A stretch of 5,834 nt of DNA, from positions 1 to 5,834 of the forward strand of contig JBFJWU010000227.1 of assembly GCA_041623475.1 (NCBI GenBank), given 5' to 3'. Positions 1-5,623 of this stretch are shown here, in pieces. This DNA is from JBFJWU01 sp041623475 [NCBI: bacterium]. GTDB lineage: Bacteria > J088. Positions within the stretch are counted from its first letter, which is position 1; the number at the start of each line of letters is the position of its first letter. The notes under the pieces were generated by a model that saw only the letters and a list, made by a program, of their open reading frames with translations, made no database searches and was not told the origin of the DNA. The position numbers were made by a program, and so were the translations under genes.

Positions 1-808
1 CACCCAGTTGCGTATCCGCGTTATCGCCCACCCCGTCGCCGTCCGTGTCGCAGCATTCGTCCGGGTCCAGGGGAAACAAATCGTCTTCGTCGTCGACACC
101 GTCACCGTCATCATCCGGGTCGACTTCGTCGAGAATCCCGTCGCCATCGCTGTCCAGTTTGCGGACCAACGCGTAAGATCCGACCTCGCTCAGGCTGGCG
201 GACCTGACGGTAACATCGGTCAAGTCCAGCGGCGAGTAGTTGTCACGCTCGGCTCGCACGGTATAGATCCCCGGCTGCAGGTACAGCATCGTAAAATTGC
301 CGTCGCTGTCCGTACGCGCCTGGAAACTGGTTCCGGGAATGTAGACCTCGATTCCGGTACTGTCGGCTTCAGTCACCCCGTTGGACGACAGTTGCACCTG
401 GCCCACCAGCGCGCCCGTCATCTCCATCGGTTCGATATCCAGATCCTCGTTAACCACTTCGATATTGCGCTCGGCCCGGTACTCGATATCCCGGGTCACG
501 GCGCCTGCCACATCAGGGCGCGTTACAGAAGTGGCATTCACCGTATAACTGCCTCGCTCGACCTCGGTAAACAGGTAGTAGCCCTGTGGATCGGTCGTCG
601 TGGTAACTTTTTGCCCGGCAGCGGAAACCATTTCGACCACCGCCCCGGCAACGCCAGCAGCCTCGCCAACAATCTGCCCCGTGACCTGGAACGCTTCGAA
701 CAGCTCTTCAATTGACTCGACAATGGACTTGCAGCCTGAAGTCGCTATTAACGGCAGCATCACCGCGAACAGAACAGATCGAACAGTCGGAGGATTGAAT
801 CGGTGCAT
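1..808 (-). CDS. Lipoprotein with carboxypeptidase-regulatory-like modules and thrombospondin type 3-like repeats (3' end beyond window)
   Basis: Open from ATG at 808-806 to the left edge without a stop (269 residues), so the C-terminus is missing. Residues 1-26 form a lipoprotein signal peptide: basic start, hydrophobic core VLFAVMLPLIA, then TSGC with the lipidated Cys at 26. No Asp at +2, so outer-membrane retention is expected. Residues about 42-92 and 132-190 each resemble a carboxypeptidase regulatory-like (CarboxypepD_reg) beta-sandwich: VTGQIVG...TDPQGYYLF...GSYTV and ALVGQVQL...TDSDGNFTMLYLQPGIYTV. From 219 on the chain is Asp-rich (DSDGDGILDEVD, DDDGDGVDDEDD, DTDGDGVGDNAD), the pattern of calcium-binding thrombospondin type 3 repeats, with a Cys pair at 252-253. 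The start is supported by AGGA eight bases upstream and by a promoter at 868-896. Likely a secreted or surface-anchored structural or adhesive protein. The function is not known, and the missing part may hold the main domain. Confidence 0.85.
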   Translation of the reverse strand, partial: MHRFNPPTVRSVLFAVMLPLIATSGCKSIVESIEELFEAFQVTGQIVGEAAGVAGAVVEMVSAAGQKVTTTTDPQGYYLFTEVERGSYTVNATSVTRPDVAGAVTRDIEYRAERNIEVVNEDLDIEPMEMTGALVGQVQLSSNGVTEADSTGIEVYIPGTSFQARTDSDGNFTMLYLQPGIYTVRAERDNYSPLDLTDVTVRSASLSEVGSYALVRKLDSDGDGILDEVDPDDDGDGVDDEDDLFPLDPDECCDTDGDGVGDNADTQLG

Positions 809-816
809 ATCAAGGG

Positions 817-820
817 TCCT
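817..820 (-). promoter_or_regulatory. Ribosome binding site deciding the start at 808
   Basis: Minus-strand AGGA lies eight bases before ATG 808-806. It supports this Met, which is also the one that puts a complete lipoprotein signal peptide at the N-terminus. Confidence 0.6.
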
Positions 821-867
821 TAGACAGACGTGCAGCAGCCCGCACGCTCAGTGGGTATCAATCGCAG

Positions 868-896
868 ATTATAGTCCGCAAATTCCCGAAAATCTA
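868..896 (-). promoter_or_regulatory. Probable sigma-70 promoter for the left-edge lipoprotein gene
   Basis: Read on the minus strand, a perfect TATAAT (868-873) is preceded by a 17-base spacer and a weak -35, TAGATT (891-896, three of six consensus bases). This would start RNA near 861 and give a leader of about 50 bases before the ATG at 808. It implies that this gene can be transcribed independently of the upstream lipoprotein gene, whose stop is at 1049. The rest of the 809-1048 gap shows no gene and no convincing terminator. Confidence 0.6.
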
Positions 897-1048
897 GGGT
901 TTGTCCGCCGGGGGAAATCACCTGATTCAGGCACACGTCGGATCCCGAGCCATCGGCAAACCCAATCGATCAACGGTGTCCGAACTACCAACTGCGACAC
1001 GACCTCAAGCCAAAATGCAAGTCCCGAAGATGGCCCCGGGGTCACGCC

Positions 1049-2785
1049 TTATCGCGCGATCCCGAATACTTTCTCCAGGGCGACATCCGTGTCGACTTCA
1101 GTGTTGGTACTGGTCGCCATGTCATAGACCCCGGCCACGGCATCGCCGATATTGGGCTCGCCGACGTAGTAAATCCGCGATCCGGCGACCGAAAACTGTG
1201 TCAGCGTCACGCCCGCGCCGAAATCCACGTCGCTGAACGACGCATCGCCACGTTCGGCATAGCGCATCGATTGATTGGTGTTGAGTACGACGAAATTGCC
1301 AGACAAGGTCAACCGTTCACCGGCGACAACGGCCTCGTCAACTAACCGGTCTGTCGTTCCGTCGGAACGGATGAGGCAGATATGGGTGGCAGCTTCCATT
1401 GTGTCAATATCTTTGTTAGCCAAATCGAATGTGCAAACAGAATCGGACTCAGGATCGCAACTCGAGGGAACAGCGCCGCCGTCAGCATCAAGAGGACTTG
1501 TGGGACTGTTCGGGTCCACGGCACGGTCGTAATTTTCCTGATCAGGGGCACAAATATTGGAAATGGCGACTGCACCATCGGTATCCCGATACAATTCAGG
1601 GCCGTCCATCGTGCCGTAAATCCACAATTGGACAGTAACAATTACATCCACTTCGACATCATTGTTGTAGCTGTCGGCCTCATCGGCAGTGATATACCGC
1701 ATATACGTTGTTACGGGAGCAGTCGACCGGGTCACGGGACCCAGATCACCGTCATCAGCACCGCCGCCGAACCGGTAACGCGAGTAGTTATTGTCTCTCC
1801 CGCTGAGAAATATGTCATCACTGAGCGCGACGGCAAGTTCATCATCAAAATTCTTTTCGCCCGTAACCGTGTCCATGACGAAGCCGCTGGCCACGGCGGA
1901 CCCACCGCCCTCGCCCTCTTCCTCGGCGCGGCTGCCAACGACAATGAAATTGCCGCTGGACCGGTCAACCTGGGGATCGTCAACCGTGGTGTTTATCTGC
2001 TCGATCTCGAAGGAATCCGCACGAAAGATCCGGGCACTGACAAAGATCAGGTCGCCGGCATCGTTCTCGCCAACGACACCGCTGTCAATCCCGTCCGAGC
2101 GATGTACGCCCAGGACCCCGCCGTAGTCGAACCGGGTGCCAGCGCTGCCGTCGTGGGGCACGAAATATCCCACCTGGTAGAAGTCGGCACCATTCGCCGC
2201 GAAATCACCGCTGGAACACGGACACGGGTTCTCTGCGCAATAAGCCGTGACTTCTTCCCCTTCGGGATCAACAAATGCATCGGGGTCATCCGCATTCTCG
2301 GCATTTACCTCTGGATTGACATAGACAGGCTCACAGCGCAGGTTTACCACTGCCAGCGTACCGGCACGGCCGACGTACAGGAAATCGGCAATTGCGTTGC
2401 CGGCAGGCTTCAGTTCGCCAGCGGCATCGATCTTCATCACGTTGGTCAGTGGGGCAAGTTCGGCCGGATCCGACACACCGCTGGACGATGTTTCCGGATC
2501 TGCTGTGGACATCTCCGGGTCGCCATCCTGTGCCGCTGCGAGTCCCTTGGACAGAAAGATGTCGTCCAGATCAGCAACGCTGACCGGTTGCGGCTCTTCA
2601 GCAACGCCAACGGCATCCGCACCATCAAAATTAAAGGTGATTTCGTCCGGCGCCAGGTCGACCTGGCTTTCGATACTGCGCTGAAGATCCTCCAGCAAAC
2701 CTTCGGCCAGGTTGTTCAGAATCTCGGACACACCACATCCAGCCACCAGGACAACTGGCAGGGCAAGAATCAATCGGAATTTCAC
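1049..2785 (-). CDS. Large acidic cysteine-containing lipoprotein of unknown function
   Basis: A 578-residue protein starting at GTG 2785-2783, with stop TAA at 1051-1049. An in-frame ATG lies 30 bases upstream (2815), but the GTG has GGGGAA five bases before it and gives a textbook lipoprotein signal: MKFRLILALPVVLVAGC, lipobox LVAGC, lipidated Cys17. Gly at +2 predicts the outer membrane. The mature chain is rich in Asp, Glu, Gly and Val. It has eight further cysteines, at 151, 183, 188, 190, 412, 443, 451 and 470, including a CPC cluster at 188-190, so several disulfides are possible. Two stretches share a SGNF(I/V)VV core (277-283 and 495-501), and both 300-312 and 551-565 look like strand-turn-strand units (GFVMDTVTGE, AGVYDMATST). 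This hints at beta-propeller-like blades, which is an inference. I recognise no catalytic motif or named family. The neighbouring lipoprotein gene lies 240 bases downstream with its own promoter. Confidence 0.85.
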   Translation of the reverse strand: MKFRLILALPVVLVAGCGVSEILNNLAEGLLEDLQRSIESQVDLAPDEITFNFDGADAVGVAEEPQPVSVADLDDIFLSKGLAAAQDGDPEMSTADPETSSSGVSDPAELAPLTNVMKIDAAGELKPAGNAIADFLYVGRAGTLAVVNLRCEPVYVNPEVNAENADDPDAFVDPEGEEVTAYCAENPCPCSSGDFAANGADFYQVGYFVPHDGSAGTRFDYGGVLGVHRSDGIDSGVVGENDAGDLIFVSARIFRADSFEIEQINTTVDDPQVDRSSGNFIVVGSRAEEEGEGGGSAVASGFVMDTVTGEKNFDDELAVALSDDIFLSGRDNNYSRYRFGGGADDGDLGPVTRSTAPVTTYMRYITADEADSYNNDVEVDVIVTVQLWIYGTMDGPELYRDTDGAVAISNICAPDQENYDRAVDPNSPTSPLDADGGAVPSSCDPESDSVCTFDLANKDIDTMEAATHICLIRSDGTTDRLVDEAVVAGERLTLSGNFVVLNTNQSMRYAERGDASFSDVDFGAGVTLTQFSVAGSRIYYVGEPNIGDAVAGVYDMATSTNTEVDTDVALEKVFGIAR

Positions 2786-2790
2786 GGAAT

Positions 2791-2796
2791 TTCCCC
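2791..2796 (-). promoter_or_regulatory. Ribosome binding site favouring the GTG start at 2785
   Basis: Minus-strand GGGGAA ends five bases before GTG 2785-2783. No comparable purine-rich site precedes the in-frame ATG at 2815. The GTG also places the basic residues and hydrophobic core at the extreme N-terminus, as expected for a lipoprotein. Confidence 0.5.
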
Positions 2797-2844
2797 AGTC
2801 AGAGTGCCGGAACATTCACAGCAGTCGGCGGGTAGTTGCATGAA

Positions 2845-2872
2845 ATCATAGTCGAATCTATTCGTTGCGCAA
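2845..2872 (-). promoter_or_regulatory. Probable sigma-70 promoter for the 578-residue lipoprotein gene
   Basis: On the minus strand, TATGAT (2845-2850, five of six consensus bases) follows a 16-base spacer and a poor -35, TTGCGC (2867-2872, three of six). Transcription would start near 2838, about 53 bases before the GTG start. A weak -35 is typical of promoters that need an activator, which fits the CRP-like site covering it. Confidence 0.5.
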
Positions 2873-2888
2873 AATGACAAAAGTCACA
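2873..2888 (-). promoter_or_regulatory. CRP/FNR-family-like operator upstream of the lipoprotein promoter
   Basis: Minus strand reads TGTGA-CTTTTG-TCATT (2888 down to 2873), matching TGTGA-N6-TCACA at eight of ten positions. The centre is at about 2880.5, roughly 42 bases before the start site inferred from the -10 element, which is where CRP binds class II activated promoters (-41.5). The same bases contain the small palindrome TGAC-AAAA-GTCA (2875-2886). The site match and spacing are seen in the sequence; the identity of the regulator (CRP, Vfr-like or another family member) is inferred. Confidence 0.4.
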
Positions 2889-3058
2889 TTCCCGATCAAA
2901 ACGGAACGGGACCATTGACCTGTGTCCAACGGGTGGGCTTTATGCGGTCCGTTTGTGTTGTGGTGACGGTGTACGCGTTCCCGTGGGCCACTTGACTATG
3001 CTTCACGGCCAAACAGCATCACGCGCAAGAATACGTTGGACAATGTCTCACGTATTTT

Positions 3059-3080
3059 ATGTTTATTGATTTGTAAACAT
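3059..3080. repeat. AT-rich dyad, ATGTTTA-N8-TAAACAT
   Basis: Perfect 7-base inverted arms (3059-3065 and 3074-3080) separated by TTGATTTG. It has the size and symmetry of a dimeric repressor operator. It could also fold as a weak hairpin, but there is no following T run. It lies about 220 bases upstream of the lipoprotein promoter, with no gene start close by, so its target is unclear. Confidence 0.35.
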
Positions 3081-3135
3081 TTGGGGTCATTAACTTTTTG
3101 AACAGAGAAAAGCCCCCCCCGCTGCAGTCATCAGG

Positions 3136-3163
3136 AAAAACTTTGGGCGCCTAAAGTTTTTTT
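3136..3163. terminator. Bidirectional Rho-independent terminator
   Basis: AAAAACTTT (3136-3144) pairs with AAAGTTTTT (3153-3161), and the stem is extended by GG/CT pairing around a GCGC loop. The T run reaches 3163 on the plus strand, and because the stem starts with five A there is a matching run of five T when read on the minus strand. It begins 18 bases past the stop of the minus-strand methyltransferase gene (3182), so it most likely ends the CBS/methyltransferase operon. Read in the plus direction it would stop antisense RNA. The stem is AT-rich, so strength may be moderate. Confidence 0.65.
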
Positions 3164-3181
3164 GACCGTACCCCCCCTCGG

Positions 3182-3646
3182 CTACCAGAACCGGGGCACA
3201 AACCGTCCGGTCTGGTGGGCGTAATCGTCATACTCGGCACCGAAATGGTCGCGAACCAGCTGCTCTTCGTAGCGAATATTCAGGTGCCAGACAGGATGCT
3301 GGACGACCGCCCAGACCAGGAAGATCCAGTTGTCCAGCTGGAAAGCCAGGCCGAAGTTGAAAAATGTCAGGAACGCTGCGTACAGCGGGTGGCGAAACCA
3401 TGCAAAGGCCCCTGATGTACAAAGCCTTCGGCCCCGTTCCGCCGGCGGCAATGAACGGACACTCCAGATCACAACGGCAACCGTGATTGCCGTCAAGGCG
3501 ATAAATATGCCCTGGTTGACAGCGGGTTTGCCGGTAATCACCGGCAGGCCGACAACGGGCTGCATCTGCCAGGCAACTCCCAACAGCGTCCCGCTGATCA
3601 ACAACCCGCGCGGTCCGGCTCCGAATATGCGTTGGTAGGGATTCAT
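3182..3646 (-). CDS. Small membrane methyltransferase of the ICMT/PEMT type
   Basis: A 154-residue integral membrane protein. Hydrophobic segments lie at about 13-36, 45-64 and 90-122. The C-terminal half carries the signature of isoprenylcysteine carboxyl methyltransferase and phospholipid N-methyltransferase relatives: GAFAWFRHPLY (79-89), then YEEQLVRDHFG (126-136), Y139, Y142 and GRFVPRF (147-153). In that family the RHPxY and EE parts line the S-adenosylmethionine site. Length is normal for the small bacterial members. Bacterial substrates are mostly unknown, so lipid or prenyl-type methylation is only an expectation. The start ATG 3646 lies 18 bases after the stop of the CBS gene and has only a weak ribosome site (GCCGGG directly upstream), so translational coupling to that gene is likely. 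A terminator follows at 3136-3163. Confidence 0.8.
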   Translation of the reverse strand: MNPYQRIFGAGPRGLLISGTLLGVAWQMQPVVGLPVITGKPAVNQGIFIALTAITVAVVIWSVRSLPPAERGRRLCTSGAFAWFRHPLYAAFLTFFNFGLAFQLDNWIFLVWAVVQHPVWHLNIRYEEQLVRDHFGAEYDDYAHQTGRFVPRFW

Positions 3647-3664
3647 CCCGGCCGGGCGGTAAAC

Positions 3665-4189
3665 CTAGCCCCCGTCCACCTCGTCGCTGTATCCCTGTCC
3701 GGGCGGCGGCGCATTCAGGACTTCTGCAGGAAACAATTGCACGACGAAATCGACGATGTGCTTGACCGACACGATCCCGACAACAGAATCATCGTCCCCC
3801 AGGACCGGCAGGTGGCGGTAACCGCCGACGCTCATTAATCGCAGGGCGTGGACAATGCGGTCGCTGGTGTGCAGGGTTTCCGGATTGCTTGTCATGACAT
3901 CGGCAAGCGTCTGTCCACTGGCATCGCCACCACCGGCCAGGACACGTTTCAGCACATCCCGTTCCGTGAATATTCCCTGTATCCCATTGGCGTCGCCAAC
4001 CAGCACACTACCTTTGTTGCGCTCGGCCATCTGGACAATCGCGTCGGCCACCGGGGTGTCAGCGGACATGAACAGTGGTTCGGTATAACGCAGGTCATTG
4101 AGCGGCTGCTCGTACAGGGCTGACTCCAGGCGTTCACGTGACCCTGCCAGCCACGAATCGTATTCGTCGGAAAATTCGCTGTCTACCAT
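3665..4189 (-). CDS. CBS-domain pair protein
   Basis: A soluble 174-residue protein with two CBS domains and no attached enzyme or channel domain. A charged N-terminal helix (1-26) leads into CBS1 (about 27-85, ending GIFTERDVLKRVL at 72-84) and CBS2 (about 95-152, with VMTSNPETL, GGYRHLPV at 122-129 and GIVSVKHIVDFV at 138-149), then a Pro/Gly/acidic tail. CBS pairs bind adenine nucleotides such as AMP, ATP or SAM and act as energy or ligand sensors. CBS1 has the usual ribose-binding T-x-x-D (T75, D78). The matching place in CBS2 is S141-V-K-H144, with His instead of Asp, so the two sites may not be equivalent. The start ATG 4189 has a strong AGGGAGGGA (4195-4203) upstream. First gene of an operon with the methyltransferase; its partner protein is unknown. 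Confidence 0.88.
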   Translation of the reverse strand: MVDSEFSDEYDSWLAGSRERLESALYEQPLNDLRYTEPLFMSADTPVADAIVQMAERNKGSVLVGDANGIQGIFTERDVLKRVLAGGGDASGQTLADVMTSNPETLHTSDRIVHALRLMSVGGYRHLPVLGDDDSVVGIVSVKHIVDFVVQLFPAEVLNAPPPGQGYSDEVDGG

Positions 4190-4221
4190 AATCGTCCCTC
4201 CCTGGGCTCTAGGCGCGGGAC

Positions 4222-4249
4222 ATCATATCAACAATCTGGTCCCGGTCAA
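4222..4249 (-). promoter_or_regulatory. Sigma-70 promoter of the CBS/methyltransferase operon
   Basis: Minus strand TTGACC (4244-4249, five of six) and TATGAT (4222-4227, five of six) with a 16-base spacer. This predicts a start near 4215 and a short leader of about 26 bases including the AGGGAGGGA ribosome site. It is the best-matching promoter in the window, suggesting steady expression. Confidence 0.65.
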
Positions 4250-4264
4250 GGATTTCCTGTCGCC

Positions 4265-4295
4265 GTGACGCATTCCGAGTGTTTTTGGTTAGAAT
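4265..4295 (+). promoter_or_regulatory. Possible promoter of the alkylglycerol monooxygenase-like gene
   Basis: TAGAAT at 4290-4295 matches the -10 consensus at five of six. The best -35 candidate is GTGACG (4265-4270, four of six) at a long 19-base spacing, so the promoter looks weak or activator dependent. It would start RNA near 4302, about 34 bases before ATG 4336, back to back with the CBS operon promoter. If right, it excludes the upstream in-frame GTG at 4279 as the start. Confidence 0.35.
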
Positions 4296-4335
4296 TTCGG
4301 TAGCAGAACTTGTCATGCAAGGATCCGGCCACGCT

Positions 4336-5604
4336 ATGGAAACCGCCGTCAATTATATTGCCCTGTCGATTCCTGTTTTCTTCCTGTTGATCGGAATCGA
4401 GATTCTCGTCGCCCGTCGCCAGAACAAGGATTACTACCGGTTTAACGATTCAATCAATGACCTGAGCATGGGGGTCTTGCAACAGGTCACAGGAGTGTTT
4501 ACCAAGGCATTGGTATTTGCCGGCTACGCGTTTTTGTTCGAATACGCGCGGATGTTCGAGATCCCGGCCAACAATACCTGGACGTGGGTGATTGGGTTCC
4601 TGGGCGTTGATTTTTGTTATTACTGGTTCCATCGCCTGAGCCACGAAATCAACGTCATCTGGGCATCCCATATCGCCCACCACCAGTCCGAGGAGTACAA
4701 CCTGACGGTCGCCCTCAGGCAGGGATCGTTCCAGGCGTTCTTTTCGAGCGTTTTTTACTGGCCATTGGCCATCATCGGTCTGCCGCCCCTGGTGTTCCTG
4801 GCCCTGTCGTCGTTCAATACGCTGTACCAGTTCTGGATTCACACACGGACCATCAAGACCCTGGGCCCGATTGAGTGGATTTTCAATACGCCGTCCCATC
4901 ATCGGGTGCACCACGGCTGTAATCCGCAGTACATCGACCGCAACCACGCCGGCACCTTGATTATCTGGGACCGGATGTTCGGCACATTTGAACCCGAAGG
5001 CGACGAAGTCATCTATGGCGTCACCAAACCCTTGCGCAGCTGGAACCCGGTCTGGGCCAATATCCACTACTTCGTCGACATCGCCAGAATGGCACGACGG
5101 ACGCGGTCCTGGAAAAACAAGGTCCTGGTCTGGTTTATGCCTCCGGACTGGGTGCCCGACGACCTGCCCCCCGAAGACATCGAGGTTACGCCGCTGAAAG
5201 GCTACAAATACAATGCACGGACGACGCGCCGGATGAATACCTATATTTTTGTCCAGTTTGTGGCAGCCATCGTGGCCACCGTGTCGCTGCTGTTCCTGCA
5301 GTCGCAACTGGGCCTTGCCCAGCAGGTATCGCTGGGCGTTTATGTGGTTTGGACGCTGACCGCCTGCGGCGCATTATTCGAGGCCAGGCCCTGGATTGTC
5401 GGGTCCGAGATCACACGTGGGCTGGCGACGACTACAGCGGTCTGGACCCTGGCAGGCGCAACACCTCTGGGTAGCGGTTTGCCCCTGCTCGTCAGTGGAT
5501 TTTCAATCTTGTCGGCCTGCTGGCTGGTGCTAATCCGCGGCGACCTGGCTGCCGTACCGGCGGACGTAGACCTGCGGTTTGACCCGCAATCAACGGCCGC
5601 CTGA
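4336..5604 (+). CDS. Alkylglycerol monooxygenase-like membrane di-iron hydroxylase (sterol desaturase/fatty acid hydroxylase superfamily)
   Basis: A 422-residue polytopic membrane protein. All the histidine boxes of the superfamily are present: H99-RLS-H103, H112-IA-H115-H116, and H188-H189-RV-H192-H193, plus H169 and H204. The surrounding text (SEEYNLTVALRQ at 118-129, NTPSHHRVHHG at 184-194, YIDRNHAG at 199-206, LIIWDRMFGTFE at 208-219) is, from memory, very close to animal alkylglycerol monooxygenase (TMEM195/AGMO), closer than to sterol C4/C5 oxidases. AGMO cleaves the ether bond of alkylglycerols with O2 and tetrahydrobiopterin; whether this protein uses those is not shown. Hydrophobic segments lie at about 6-26, 52-70, 82-97, 131-163 and, as a C-terminal cluster, 302-322, 331-349 and 381-400. 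Start: ATG 4336 has AAGGA 12 bases upstream and yields the family-like METAVNYIAL; alternatives are ATG 4315 and GTG 4279. Divergent from the CBS/methyltransferase operon. Confidence 0.88.
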   Translation: METAVNYIALSIPVFFLLIGIEILVARRQNKDYYRFNDSINDLSMGVLQQVTGVFTKALVFAGYAFLFEYARMFEIPANNTWTWVIGFLGVDFCYYWFHRLSHEINVIWASHIAHHQSEEYNLTVALRQGSFQAFFSSVFYWPLAIIGLPPLVFLALSSFNTLYQFWIHTRTIKTLGPIEWIFNTPSHHRVHHGCNPQYIDRNHAGTLIIWDRMFGTFEPEGDEVIYGVTKPLRSWNPVWANIHYFVDIARMARRTRSWKNKVLVWFMPPDWVPDDLPPEDIEVTPLKGYKYNARTTRRMNTYIFVQFVAAIVATVSLLFLQSQLGLAQQVSLGVYVVWTLTACGALFEARPWIVGSEITRGLATTTAVWTLAGATPLGSGLPLLVSGFSILSACWLVLIRGDLAAVPADVDLRFDPQSTAA

Positions 5605-5623
5605 ACTGCCGTCGGGCCGCCTG

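Larger units (their letters stand above)
2786..3181. other. 396-base non-coding gap
   Basis: No credible gene on either strand. Nearest the lipoprotein gene it holds that gene's leader, promoter and CRP-like site (2785-2888). The middle (about 2900-3035) shows nothing I can assign. From about 3040 to 3110 it turns AT-rich and carries a 22-bp dyad, and the right end holds a bidirectional terminator flanked by runs of 8 and 7 C. Part of it may be decayed former coding sequence, but I see no recognisable remnant. Confidence 0.6.

Noticed and set aside
8-715. Plus-strand open frame of 235 codons at the left edge
   Set aside because: It is the antisense shadow of the minus-strand lipoprotein with Asp-rich repeats, whose frame is open from 808 to the edge and makes clear domain sense.
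1020-1048. Possible terminator after the 578-residue lipoprotein gene (CCCCGGGG and a 4-bp CCCG/CGGG stem)
   Set aside because: The palindrome has no loop, the alternative stem is short, and no T run follows, so I do not call it.
1382-2851. Plus-strand open frame of 489 codons opposite the 578-residue lipoprotein gene
   Set aside because: It lacks a ribosome site and any recognisable domain, and its composition looks like an antisense translation. The opposite strand has a signal peptide, promoter and coherent protein, so this is a shadow frame.
2923-3042. Nine-base inverted repeat TGTCCAACG / CGTTGGACA (2923-2931 and 3034-3042)
   Set aside because: The arms are about 100 bases apart, do not extend, and a 9-base match is not far from chance in a gap this size.
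4279-4335. N-terminal extension of the hydroxylase from GTG 4279 or ATG 4315
   Set aside because: GTG 4279 would lie upstream of the likely -10 element, neither start has a good ribosome site, and ATG 4336 gives the family-like N-terminus with AAGGA upstream. ATG 4315 cannot be fully excluded.
4450-5307. Minus-strand open frame of 285 codons within the hydroxylase gene
   Set aside because: The plus-strand frame contains all the family histidine boxes; the minus frame has no family features and no ribosome site.
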